NCBI GenBank assembly: GCA_963764315.1
Contig: CAVXSB010000014.1
Coordinates: 1-22,769, forward strand
Length of the DNA: 22,769 nt
Direction of reading: 5' to 3'
Source of the DNA: DATLWN01 sp963764315
GTDB lineage: Bacteria; Pseudomonadota; Zetaproteobacteria; Mariprofundales; Mariprofundaceae
The notes beneath the pieces are model-generated. The model did not search any database and was not told the DNA's origin. It worked only from the letters and a program-made list of their open reading frames with translations. Position numbers and translations under genes: made by a program. Position 1 is the first letter of the stretch; every line of letters begins with the position of its first letter. This document shows, in pieces, positions 8,913 through 16,813 of the stretch.

Positions 8913-9380
8913 CTAAGCCGTCGTGCTGACGACGCTGCCGACGGCGGAGGCGCCCTGAAGATTGCCGGTCAGCGCCTGCAGAAAGGTGCCGAGCGCCGCC
9001 GGGCTGTTCGGTGCGCCGAGCGCCGTCAGCAGCGACTGGAAGCTGTGCTGCAGGGCAGGGTTGGCATGGGCCGTCGCCACGACCCGCTGCAACAGCCCCT
9101 GCATGTCGGCATGGCGGGTCGAGGCGACCTGGTGCAATGCCCCCAGCAGCGTGGGCATGAACGCGTGTATCGCCGCCTGCGCCAGATCCGGCGATGCCGT
9201 GACGGAGATGCCGGCCTGGGCCAGGGAGGCCTGCATGGCGTTCATCATACCGGAGCTGGAACCCGCCCCGGAGATGCGGGCGGTTTCGCTATCGTGGTGC
9301 GCCAGGCCGCGGACGGCGTTGAGGGCGGGCGCGGGCTGCAGGCCCGCCATGCTGCCGATGTTCGATGCGCTTTGGATCAT
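8913..9380 (-). CDS. Unrecognised 155-residue Ala-rich helical protein
   Basis: I do not recognise this protein. The ATG at 9380 has an excellent ribosome binding site (GGGAGG at 9387-9392, spacing six). The reading frame runs on further upstream, but antisense to trhP, so this start is preferred. The first 45 residues are Ser/Gly/Ala/Met-rich and probably disordered. From about residue 46 the sequence is amphipathic helix after helix, with segments such as LAQAAIHAFMPTLLGALHQV, MQGLLQRVVATAHANPALQH and ALGTFLQALTGNLQG, and ends in small polar residues. It has no cysteine, signal peptide or membrane helix. It is a single-gene minus-strand unit between a ZIP gene (converging) and trhP (diverging). 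Confidence 0.65.
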   Translation of the reverse strand: MIQSASNIGSMAGLQPAPALNAVRGLAHHDSETARISGAGSSSGMMNAMQASLAQAGISVTASPDLAQAAIHAFMPTLLGALHQVASTRHADMQGLLQRVVATAHANPALQHSFQSLLTALGAPNSPAALGTFLQALTGNLQGASAVGSVVSTTA

Positions 9381-9399
9381 ATATCGCCTCCCATGCCTG

Positions 9400-9416
9400 A
9401 TTCCACGAGCAGGAAT
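9400..9416. repeat. Small inverted repeat upstream of the 155-residue protein gene
   Basis: ATTCC-N7-GGAAT is a perfect five-base inverted repeat 20 bases upstream of the ATG at 9380, just before its ribosome binding site. It could be an operator or a 5'-leader hairpin of the minus-strand gene. Chance occurrence is possible. Confidence 0.25.
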
Positions 9417-9472
9417 GCTGCCAAACGCCATAGGTGCTGCCGCAGGCCCTTCCCGCTTCCGCCGTCTGGATT

Positions 9473-9505
9473 TTGACATGCAAGCGCCGGCGCCGGCGCT
9501 ACAAT
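9473..9505 (+). promoter_or_regulatory. trhP promoter with palindrome in a long spacer
   Basis: A consensus -35, TTGACA (9473-9478), and a near-consensus -10, TACAAT (9500-9505), are separated by 21 bases rather than 17. The spacer holds an 18-base perfect palindrome, AGCGCCGGCGCCGGCGCT (9483-9500). Over-long spacers with a palindrome between the two boxes are the hallmark of promoters activated by MerR-type regulators, which untwist the DNA. No merR-like gene is in the window. The resulting message would start near 9512, about 34 bases before the trhP ATG. The elements are seen; the mechanism is inferred. Confidence 0.5.
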
Positions 9506-9545
9506 GCCCCATTGCCGGCCCCTGCGGGCGACGCGGAGGATGAAG

Positions 9546-10919
9546 ATGAAGCGCCATGTCGAACTGCTTTCCCCGGCGGGCACCCTGCGCAATATGCGCT
9601 ATGCCTATGCCTATGGGGCGGATGCCGTCTATGCCGGCCAGCCGCGCTACTCGCTTCGCGTGCGCAACAACGATTTCCTGCTGGAGAACCTGCAGACCGG
9701 CATCGACGAGGCGCACGCCCAGGGCAAGAAGTTCTTCGTGGCCAGCAACCTGTTGCCGCACAATAACAAGGTCAAAACCTATATGCGCGACATGCAGGCC
9801 ATCGTCGACATGCGCCCGGATGCCCTGATCATGGCCGATCCTGGCCTGATCATGCTGGTGCGCGAGGCCTGGCCGGAAATGCCGGTGCACCTGTCGGTGC
9901 AGGCCAACACCATGAACTGGGCGGCGGTGAAGTTCTGGCAGTCCGTCGGGGTGACCCGCATCATCCTGTCGCGCGAACTGTCCCTGAACGAGGTGGAGGA
10001 GATCCGCCAGCGCTGCCCGGACATGGAACTGGAGGTGTTCGTGCACGGGGCGTTGTGCATCGCCTATTCGGGAAGATGCCTGCTGTCCGGCTACTTCAGC
10101 CACCGCGATGCCAATCAGGGAACCTGTACCAACACCTGCCGCTGGAAATACGACATGGCCGAGGCGGGCGAGGATGCGTCCGGGGACATCATCCCGATCA
10201 ATGATCTGAACGCCCTGGCGCCAGAGCCGTTCTCGGACTGCGGGGATCTTCCCCGCCATGCGCTGGCCGACAACGTCTACCTGCTCGAGGAGGAGACGCG
10301 ACCGGGCGAGCAGATGCCGGTGTTCGAGGACGAGCACGGCACTTACATCATGAACTCCAAGGACCTGCGCGCGGTGCAGCATGTCGAGCGTCTGGTGAAC
10401 ATCGGCGTCGATTCGCTGAAGATCGAGGGGCGCACGAAATCGCATTACTACGCGGCGCGCACGGCGCAGGTGTACCGGCAGGCCATCGACGATGCCGTGG
10501 CCGGGCGGCCGTTCGACTGGTCGCTGATGGGTAGGCTCGACGCCCTGGCGAACCGGGGATATACCGACGGCTTCTACCAGCGGCTCCACACCGCCGAGCA
10601 CCAGAACTATCTGGAGGGCAGTTCCCGCTTCGCAGGGCAACGCTTCGTCGGCGAGGTCGTCGGCTACGACGCCACGGCCGGTATGGCGGAGATCGAGGTG
10701 AAGAACAAGTTCGCTGTCGGCGACCAAGTGGAGCTGATCGCACCGGCCGGCAACCGCACGCTGGCGGTGGCGAAGATGTGGGATGCGCGCTCGGGGGCGG
10801 AGGTGGCCGAGGCGCCGGGCAGCGGCCACCGCGTGCGCATCGCCGTGCCCGTGGACCCGAGCGGCTACGGCCTGTTGGCGCGCAATCTGGACGGGCAGGG
10901 AAGCGCTGCCCCGATTTGA
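9546..10919 (+). CDS. trhP: tRNA 5-hydroxyuridine synthesis protein TrhP (YegQ), peptidase U32 family
   Basis: TrhP is needed for prephenate-dependent hydroxylation of U34 in tRNA, the first step toward 5-carboxymethoxyuridine or 5-methoxyuridine at the wobble position. The 457-residue protein closely follows the YegQ pattern: ELLSPAGTLRNMRYAYAYGA, YAGQPRYSLRVRNN, HLSVQANTMNWAAVKFWQ, LSRELSLNEVEEI, and the cysteine cluster GALCIAYSGRCLLSGY...GTCTNTCRW (Cys171, 178, 194, 198) thought to bind an Fe-S cluster. Later come FEDEHGTYIMNSKDLRA and IEGRTKS, then a C-terminal beta domain. Despite the family name, peptidase activity is not expected. The ATG at 9546 is six bases after GGAGG (9535-9539); the ATG at 9540 abuts that site. 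Its stop codon overlaps the promoter of the sucrose operon. Confidence 0.94.
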   Translation: MKRHVELLSPAGTLRNMRYAYAYGADAVYAGQPRYSLRVRNNDFLLENLQTGIDEAHAQGKKFFVASNLLPHNNKVKTYMRDMQAIVDMRPDALIMADPGLIMLVREAWPEMPVHLSVQANTMNWAAVKFWQSVGVTRIILSRELSLNEVEEIRQRCPDMELEVFVHGALCIAYSGRCLLSGYFSHRDANQGTCTNTCRWKYDMAEAGEDASGDIIPINDLNALAPEPFSDCGDLPRHALADNVYLLEEETRPGEQMPVFEDEHGTYIMNSKDLRAVQHVERLVNIGVDSLKIEGRTKSHYYAARTAQVYRQAIDDAVAGRPFDWSLMGRLDALANRGYTDGFYQRLHTAEHQNYLEGSSRFAGQRFVGEVVGYDATAGMAEIEVKNKFAVGDQVELIAPAGNRTLAVAKMWDARSGAEVAEAPGSGHRVRIAVPVDPSGYGLLARNLDGQGSAAPI

Positions 10920-10944
10920 GTTGCCGGCCGAAACCGGTTATAAA
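10916..10944 (+). promoter_or_regulatory. Promoter of the sucrose operon
   Basis: TTGAGT (10916-10921, 4 of 6 to consensus) and TATAAA (10939-10944, 5 of 6) are 17 bases apart, a good sigma70-type promoter. The -35 overlaps the TGA stop of trhP (10917-10919). Transcription would begin near 10951, leaving a leader of about 50 bases before the sps start. No binding site of a known osmotic regulator is recognised. Confidence 0.6.
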
Positions 10945-10971
10945 TGATGCATGGCTTTCTGGGACCGAATA

Positions 10972-10987
10972 GGCGCCGACGGGCGCC
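10972..10987 (+). promoter_or_regulatory. GC hairpin in the leader of the sucrose operon
   Basis: GGCGCC-GACG-GGCGCC is a perfect six-pair, all-GC stem with a four-base loop, ending 13 bases before the GTG start of sps. With the weak ribosome binding site there, it could limit or tune translation. The structure is seen; the function is inferred. Confidence 0.4.
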
Positions 10988-11000
10988 ATAACGAGCGACG

Positions 11001-13136
11001 GTGAGCAGCGTCTCCGACGGCTACTATATCGCATTGATCAGCGTGCATGGCCTGATCCGCGGCCATGACTTCGAACTGGGCCGGGATGCCGACACGGGCG
11101 GGCAGACCAAGTACGTCGTCGAGTTGGCCCGCGCCCTGGGCGAGCGTCCGGAGGTGGCGCAGGTCGACCTCTTGACCCGCCAGGTCATCGATCCCCGCGT
11201 TAGCGACGATTACGCCGAGGCCATCGAGCTGCTTTCCGAGAATGTGCGCATCGTGCGCATCGCCTGCGGCGAGGAGCGCTATATCCCGAAGGAGGAGCTC
11301 TGGGACGACCTGGAGAGCTTCTCGGACAATGCCCTGAACTTCCTGCGCGAACAGTCCCGTCTGCCGCAGATCCTGCACAGCCATTATGCCGATGCCGGCT
11401 ACGTCGGCACGCGCCTTTCCCACCAGCTCGGCATCCCGCTCGTACACACCGGCCACTCGCTGGGACGCAGCAAGCGCAAGCAGCTGCTGGCCAGCGGCGT
11501 CACGCGCGACGAGATCGAGCGCGTGTACAACATCTCCCGGCGCATCGAGGCCGAAGAGGCGACGCTGGCGGTGGCGGCGCGCGTGATCACCAGCACGCAC
11601 CAGGAGATCGAGGAGCAGTACGGCCTGTACGACTGCTACCAGCCGGACAAGATGCGGGTGATCCCGCCCGGCACCGACCTGGACAAGTTCCATCCCCCCG
11701 ATGGCAATGAGGCCGAAAGCGATATCGCCGGCGAGCTCAAGCGCTTCCTCAGAGAGCCGGACAAGCCGATGATTCTGGCCCTGTCCCGTCCGGACCCGCG
11801 CAAGAACATCATCGCCCTGATCGAGGCCTACCAGCAGTCCCCGCGCTTGCAGCAGATGGCGAACCTCGTCGTCGTCGCCGGCAACCGCGACGACATTCGT
11901 GACATGGACAGCGGGGCGCAGGAGGTGCTGAACACACTGCTGCTGACCATCGACCAGTACGACCTGTACGGGAAGGTCGCCTATCCCAAGCATCACCGGC
12001 CGGACGAGGTGACGCTGCTGTATCGGCTGGTGGCGCTGTCCGGCGGGGTGTTCATCAATCCGGCCCTGACCGAACCGTTCGGGCTGACGCTGATCGAGGC
12101 CGCTGCCTGCGGCCTGCCCCTGGTGGCCACCGAGGACGGGGGGCCGGTCGACATCATCAACAACTGTCACAACGGCGTCCTGATAGATCCGCTGGATCGG
12201 GAGGCCATGGCCGAGGCGCTGCTTCAGGTGCTGTCCGATCGTGATGCCTGGCGCAAGCTTGCCGACAACGGCGTGCACGGGGTGCGCCGGCACTACGCCT
12301 GGCAGGCGCATGCCGAGAAGTACCTCGACGTCATCCGGCCCATCATCGAGCAGACCGAGCCGCTGCAGCGCATGAGCCTGAAGCGCCGCTCCGGGCTGTA
12401 TCGCAGCAAGGCGCTGTTCACCGATCTGGATCAGAACCTGCTCGGCGATCGGGAGGCGCTGGAGGCGCTGTTGCACCTGATGCGCGAACACCAGAAAGAG
12501 ATCAGCTTCGGCCTGGCCACGGGCCGGCGCATCGATTCCGCCCTGTCGACGCTGCGCCAATACCGCATCCCGCAGCCGGACGTGCTGATCACCAGCCTGG
12601 GCACGGAGATCCATTACGCGCCGAACCTGACCAAGGACATGGCCTGGGCCCGGCATATCAACCACCTGTGGAACCCCGGGGCCGTGCGCGAACTGCTCGA
12701 CGAGCTGCCGGGGCTGAAGCGCCAGGAGAAGGTGCATCAGGGGAGCTTCAAGCTCAGCTACTACATCGACCCGGCCATCGCCCCGGACATGCATGCGATC
12801 AAGCAGCACCTGCTGCAGCACGACCAGACCGTCAACGCCTTCTTCTCCTTCGGCCAATACCTCGACATCGTGCCGGTGCGGGCATCCAAGGGCCTGGCCC
12901 TGCGTTGGTGCGCCGAGCAGCTGGACATCCCGCTGGAGAACATCCTCGCCGCCGGCGGCTCCGGCGCCGACGAGGACATGATGTTCGGCAACACCATGGC
13001 TGTCGTCGTCGCCAACCGCCATCACGAGGAGCTGTCGATGGCCGATACCGAGAGCATCTATTTCGCCGAGAAGGGCCATGCCGCCGGCATCATCGAGGCC
13101 ATCGAGCATTACCACTTCTTCGATACCGAGGCCTGA
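11001..13136 (+). CDS. sps: Sucrose-phosphate synthase with C-terminal phosphatase-like domain
   Basis: SPS joins UDP-glucose (or ADP-glucose) and fructose-6-phosphate to sucrose-6-phosphate. The 711-residue protein has a GT-B glycosyltransferase region (about 1-460) with YIALISVHGLIRGHDFELGRD, DTGGQTKYVVELARAL, HTGHSLGRSKRKQLL, IPPGTDLDKFHPP, LSRPDPRKNI and the sugar-nucleotide motif TEPFGLTLIEAAACGLP. A HAD-fold domain similar to sucrose-phosphatase follows (about 470-711). Its first motif reads DLDQN (Asp475, Asp477, Asn479), where active HAD phosphatases have DxDxT, so it is probably a non-catalytic regulatory or docking domain. The start is GTG with only a weak ribosome binding site; the family N-terminus begins just here. 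It is the first gene of sps-spp-fruK-ams; the next gene starts one base after its stop. Confidence 0.95.
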   Translation: MSSVSDGYYIALISVHGLIRGHDFELGRDADTGGQTKYVVELARALGERPEVAQVDLLTRQVIDPRVSDDYAEAIELLSENVRIVRIACGEERYIPKEELWDDLESFSDNALNFLREQSRLPQILHSHYADAGYVGTRLSHQLGIPLVHTGHSLGRSKRKQLLASGVTRDEIERVYNISRRIEAEEATLAVAARVITSTHQEIEEQYGLYDCYQPDKMRVIPPGTDLDKFHPPDGNEAESDIAGELKRFLREPDKPMILALSRPDPRKNIIALIEAYQQSPRLQQMANLVVVAGNRDDIRDMDSGAQEVLNTLLLTIDQYDLYGKVAYPKHHRPDEVTLLYRLVALSGGVFINPALTEPFGLTLIEAAACGLPLVATEDGGPVDIINNCHNGVLIDPLDREAMAEALLQVLSDRDAWRKLADNGVHGVRRHYAWQAHAEKYLDVIRPIIEQTEPLQRMSLKRRSGLYRSKALFTDLDQNLLGDREALEALLHLMREHQKEISFGLATGRRIDSALSTLRQYRIPQPDVLITSLGTEIHYAPNLTKDMAWARHINHLWNPGAVRELLDELPGLKRQEKVHQGSFKLSYYIDPAIAPDMHAIKQHLLQHDQTVNAFFSFGQYLDIVPVRASKGLALRWCAEQLDIPLENILAAGGSGADEDMMFGNTMAVVVANRHHEELSMADTESIYFAEKGHAAGIIEAIEHYHFFDTEA

Positions 13137-13137
13137 G

Positions 13138-13959
13138 GTGCAGCCCTTCCTGTTGTGCACCGATCTGGATCGCACGCTGATTCCCAACGGCACGGCGCCG
13201 GAATCCCCCGGTGCCCGGTCGCTGTTCGCCCGCCTAGCCGCGAGATCCGAGGCGACGATCGCCTATGTCACCGGCCGCCACCGCGAACTGATCGAGGCGG
13301 CCATCCGGGAATACCGGCTGCCGGTACCGGATTTCGCCATCGCCGATGTCGGCACCACGATCTACGAGGCCGGCGAGGATGGCTGGCATGCCTGGGAAGC
13401 GTGGAGCCGGGAGATCGACGCCGACTGGCGAGGTCTGGGCTGGCGGGAGCTGCATGCGATCTTGGCCGATGTTCCGGAACTGGCACTGCAGCCCGCCGAG
13501 AGGCAGGGCCGGCACAAGCTCAGCTACCATGTGCCGCTGCAGGCCGATCGGCAGGCGCGCATGGCGGCGGTGGCGGACAGGCTGGCGCAGGCCGGCATTC
13601 GCGCCAATCTGGTGTGGAGCGTCGACGAGGCGGCCGGAACGGGGCTGCTGGATGTGCTGCCAGCCGGGGCCAACAAGCGGCACGCCATCGCATTTTTGAT
13701 GCAAAGCCGAGGCTTCGACCATGACCATGCGGTGTTCGCCGGCGACAGCGGCAACGACCTGGATGTGCTGCTGGGGCCGTTGCAGGCGGTGCTGGTCGCC
13801 AACGCCGATGCCGAGGTGCGTGCCGCCGTGGCCGGGGCCGACGTGTTCCTGGCCAAGGGCGGCTGGCTGGGCATGAACGGCAACTACAGCGCCGGCATCC
13901 TCGAGGGGCTTGCCCATTATCTGCCGGACGTCGGCGCCTGGCTGGAGGCGGAGGCATGA
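13138..13959 (+). CDS. spp: Sucrose-6-phosphate phosphatase
   Basis: SPP hydrolyses sucrose-6-phosphate to sucrose and makes synthesis irreversible. The 273-residue HAD protein has all motifs: DLDRT (Asp9, Asp11, Thr13), YVTGR as motif II, the lysine of GRHKLSYHVP as motif III, and AGDSGNDLDVL (Asp203, Asp207) for Mg2+ as motif IV. In contrast to the SPS tail, the catalytic aspartates and the threonine are intact. The GTG at 13138 begins one base after the sps stop, with GAGG just ahead. The protein would then start MQPFLLCTDLDRT, the expected family beginning. Its last codons overlap the fruK ATG by four bases, so translation is coupled. Confidence 0.95.
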   Translation: MQPFLLCTDLDRTLIPNGTAPESPGARSLFARLAARSEATIAYVTGRHRELIEAAIREYRLPVPDFAIADVGTTIYEAGEDGWHAWEAWSREIDADWRGLGWRELHAILADVPELALQPAERQGRHKLSYHVPLQADRQARMAAVADRLAQAGIRANLVWSVDEAAGTGLLDVLPAGANKRHAIAFLMQSRGFDHDHAVFAGDSGNDLDVLLGPLQAVLVANADAEVRAAVAGADVFLAKGGWLGMNGNYSAGILEGLAHYLPDVGAWLEAEA

Positions 13960-14819
13960 GGCCGGTGATCTTCGGAGAGGTGCTGTTCGACCGCTTCCCC
14001 GACGGCGTCAGCGTGCTCGGCGGCGCCCCGTTCAATGTGGCCTGGCACTTGCAGGCCTTCGGGCATGCGCCGCTGTTTATCTCGCGCGTCGGCGCCGATG
14101 CGCCGGGCGAACAGATCCTCGATGCCATGCGCGCCTGGGGCATGGATACGGGAGGCATGCAGCGCGATCCCGTGCATGCCACGGGCAGTGTTACCGTCAG
14201 CCTTGCGGGCGGCGAGCCGCATTACGACATCGTCGATGCCTGCGCCTACGATTTCATCGATGCCGGGGCGCTACCCGGGCTTTCCGGCGACCATTTCGTC
14301 TACCATGGCTCGCTGGCGCTGCGCCATGCGACCTCGGCACAGGCGTTGGCGCGTCTGAGTCCCCATGCGCCGCGCTTCGTCGATATCAACCTGCGCGATC
14401 CATGGTGGGATCGACAGGGGGTGCGCCGCATGCTCGCCGGCGCACGCTGGCTCAAGCTCAACGTGGACGAGTTGGCGCAGATCGAGCCGGAGGCGCTTGA
14501 CGAGGCACAGCGCTTGCAGCGACTGTTGGGGGCGCAGACGGCGTTCGTCGCCCTGACCCGCGGGGCTGCCGGGGCGGACATCATCTGCGCCGAGGCCCGT
14601 TACAGGGCGCAACCGGAGCGGAGCCTGGCCGTTGTCGATGCCGTCGGCGCCGGCGATGCCTTCTGCAGCGTGCTGCTGACCGGCATCATCCGGGCCTGGC
14701 CCTTGCCGCTGACACTGAAACGCGCCCAGGATTTCGCCAGCGCCGTCGTCGGTATTCGCGGTGCCACCATCGCCGATGTGGGCTTCTATCGCCCTTTCCT
14801 CGAGACCTGGACCGACTAA
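13956..14819 (+). CDS. fruK: Fructokinase, PfkB (ribokinase) family
   Basis: A 287-residue PfkB-family sugar kinase. Visible are the N-terminal GEVLFDRFPDG and LGGAPFNVAWHLQAFGH substrate region and the C-terminal signature DAVGAGDAF with the catalytic base Asp234. LNVDEL before a long helix is typical of fructokinases. In this operon the logical substrate is fructose released from sucrose by amylosucrase, giving fructose-6-phosphate, which re-enters SPS or central metabolism. The ATG at 13956 overlaps the spp stop (ATGA). A fructokinase in the same position is described in the sucrose clusters of halotolerant methanotrophs. The enzyme class is firm; fructose as substrate is inferred from context. 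Confidence 0.92.
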   Translation: MRPVIFGEVLFDRFPDGVSVLGGAPFNVAWHLQAFGHAPLFISRVGADAPGEQILDAMRAWGMDTGGMQRDPVHATGSVTVSLAGGEPHYDIVDACAYDFIDAGALPGLSGDHFVYHGSLALRHATSAQALARLSPHAPRFVDINLRDPWWDRQGVRRMLAGARWLKLNVDELAQIEPEALDEAQRLQRLLGAQTAFVALTRGAAGADIICAEARYRAQPERSLAVVDAVGAGDAFCSVLLTGIIRAWPLPLTLKRAQDFASAVVGIRGATIADVGFYRPFLETWTD

Positions 14820-14831
14820 GGAAGGTTGGAT

Positions 14832-16775
14832 ATGTACGAACAGGTATCCCATTCGCTGCTCAACGACATATTGATCGCCCTGAAGCCGGAGATCAAAAAA
14901 CAGAAGCTGCAGCATTTCTACACGCGCCTGGGCGCCAATTTCTATGCCATTCATTCGCTGTTCTCGGCGCTGTACGGCGACCGCCCGGACTTCAAGGCGC
15001 AGATGCAGCGGCTGGTCGAAACGCTGGCGCGCCAGTTCATCAAGCGTCCCGCCTACCTGAAGAAGACGGACCTGGCGCGCGAGAAGGACCACAACTGGTT
15101 CCTAAGCCAGCAATGGGCGGGCATGGCGCTGTACAGCGATCATTTCGCCGGCGACCTGCAGGGCCTGGGTGCGAAGCTGCATTACCTGCAGGAGCTGGGT
15201 ATCAATATGCTGCACGTGATGCCGGTGCTCGACTGTCCGCCGGATCGCAGCGACGGCGGCTATGCGGTGCGCGATTACCGCAAGGTCGATGAGCGCATCG
15301 GCACCATGGCGGATCTCGATGCGCTGGGCGCGGCGATGCGCAAACGCGATATGCTGCTGACGCTGGACGTGGTCGTGAACCATACCTCCGACGAGCACGC
15401 ATGGGCGCAGATGGCGCGCCAGGGCGACAAGACCTACCAGGATTATTACTACGTGTTCGACGACCGGGAGATGCCGGACATGTTCGAAGAGAGCATGCCG
15501 GAGATCTTCCCGGAGACCTCGCCCGGCAACTTCACCTGGGACGAGCAGATGGGCAAATGGGTGATGACGGTGTTCAACTCCTTCCAGTGGGACCTGAACT
15601 ACAAGAACCCGGCCGTGCTCATCGAGATGATCGACATCATCCTGTTCTGGGCCAACCACGGTGCGGATATCCTGCGCCTGGATGCGGTGGCCTTTTTGTG
15701 GAAGAAGATCGGCAGCACCTGCCAGAACGAGCGCGAGGCGCACCTGCTGCTACAACTGATGAAGGACTGCTGCCAGGTGACGGCGCCCGGGGTGCTGTTC
15801 ATCGCCGAGGCCATCGTCGCCCCGGTGGAGATCGCCAAGTACTTCGGCGAGGACGCCATCAACGCCAAGGAATGCGAGATCGCCTACAACGCCACCTTCA
15901 TGGCCCTGATGTGGGATGCCATCGCCACCAAGCAGGCGAATCTGCTGGATATCGGCGTGAAAAACCTGCCGGACAAGCTGGATCGGGCCACCTGGCTGAA
16001 CTACATTCGCTGCCACGACGACATCGGTCTGGGCTTCAGCGACAGCGACATCGACCTGGCCGGCTACGAGCCGGGGGCGCATCGTCGCTTCCTCGTCGAT
16101 TACTACACCGGCAACTTCGATACCTCCCCATCGCGCGGCAAGCCGTTCGGCCGCAACGAGAAGAACGGCGATGCCCGCATCTCAGGCACCCTGGCCTCGC
16201 TGGCCGGCCTGGAGGCCGCCCTGGAGAAGGGCGACCCGGATGCCGTCGATGCCGCCATCAACAGAATATTGCTGTTGCACAGCCTGATCCTGTCCTTCGG
16301 CGGCATTCCGCTGCTGTACTACGGCGACGAGATCGGCACGCTGAACAGCTACGCCTATCTCGAGGATGCGCGCCGGCGAGGCGACAGCCGCTGGATGCAT
16401 CGTCCGGATATCGACTGGGACAAGGCGGCGCGGCGCAACCAGCCGGGCAGCGTCGAATATCGTATCTTCAGCGAGCTGAAGAAGATGATCGCCCTGCGCA
16501 AGGAGATTGTCGCCTTCGCCGATTTCAACAACCGCGAGCTGCTGACGCTCGATAACCCGCATCTGTTCGGATTCTGGCGCTTCCATCCGCAGAACACACA
16601 GGCGAGGGTGCTGGTGCTGGCCAATTTCGACGAGTCGCCACAGGCGGTGCCCCTTGATGCGCTGCGTCTATCGCATTACGACGGCATCAAGGATCTGCAC
16701 ACCGGCAAGCGCCCGGAGATGGACGAGGCGCAGCTAACGGTGCCGCCGCTGTCGTTCTGCTGGCTTGCGACCTAG
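14832..16775 (+). CDS. ams: Amylosucrase (GH13 glucosyltransferase)
   Basis: Amylosucrase uses sucrose as glucosyl donor, adding glucose to an alpha-1,4-glucan and releasing fructose, without a nucleotide sugar. The 647-residue length and layout fit: an N-terminal helical domain (about 1-90), then a (beta/alpha)8 barrel with HVMPVLDCPPDRSDGGYAVR, LDVVVNHTSDEH, the nucleophile in ILRLDAVAFLW (Asp284), the acid/base in LFIAEAIVAPVE (Glu326) and RCHDDIGLGF (His395, Asp396). These fall close to the catalytic residues known in Neisseria amylosucrase. The C-terminal beta domain ends in PPLSFCWLAT. The ATG at 14832 is six bases after AGGAAGG (14819-14825). As last gene of the operon it would drain stored sucrose into glycogen-like glucan. 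Sucrose hydrolase is a possible alternative activity of this subfamily. Confidence 0.94.
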   Translation: MYEQVSHSLLNDILIALKPEIKKQKLQHFYTRLGANFYAIHSLFSALYGDRPDFKAQMQRLVETLARQFIKRPAYLKKTDLAREKDHNWFLSQQWAGMALYSDHFAGDLQGLGAKLHYLQELGINMLHVMPVLDCPPDRSDGGYAVRDYRKVDERIGTMADLDALGAAMRKRDMLLTLDVVVNHTSDEHAWAQMARQGDKTYQDYYYVFDDREMPDMFEESMPEIFPETSPGNFTWDEQMGKWVMTVFNSFQWDLNYKNPAVLIEMIDIILFWANHGADILRLDAVAFLWKKIGSTCQNEREAHLLLQLMKDCCQVTAPGVLFIAEAIVAPVEIAKYFGEDAINAKECEIAYNATFMALMWDAIATKQANLLDIGVKNLPDKLDRATWLNYIRCHDDIGLGFSDSDIDLAGYEPGAHRRFLVDYYTGNFDTSPSRGKPFGRNEKNGDARISGTLASLAGLEAALEKGDPDAVDAAINRILLLHSLILSFGGIPLLYYGDEIGTLNSYAYLEDARRRGDSRWMHRPDIDWDKAARRNQPGSVEYRIFSELKKMIALRKEIVAFADFNNRELLTLDNPHLFGFWRFHPQNTQARVLVLANFDESPQAVPLDALRLSHYDGIKDLHTGKRPEMDEAQLTVPPLSFCWLAT

Positions 16776-16813
16776 ATAGCAGGGGCTTGTTCGAGGCCTG
16801 GAACGGTTCCGGG

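Noticed and set aside
9381..10829. Upstream extension of the 155-residue protein frame, antisense to trhP
   Set aside because: The extension lies opposite conserved trhP, has shadow-like composition, and the internal ATG at 9380 has a strong ribosome binding site.
10938..13193. Very long open frame on the minus strand opposite sps
   Set aside because: It is the mirror of a well-recognised SPS with typical GC-rich codon bias; its translation is His/Asp/Gln/Val/Gly-rich without family features.
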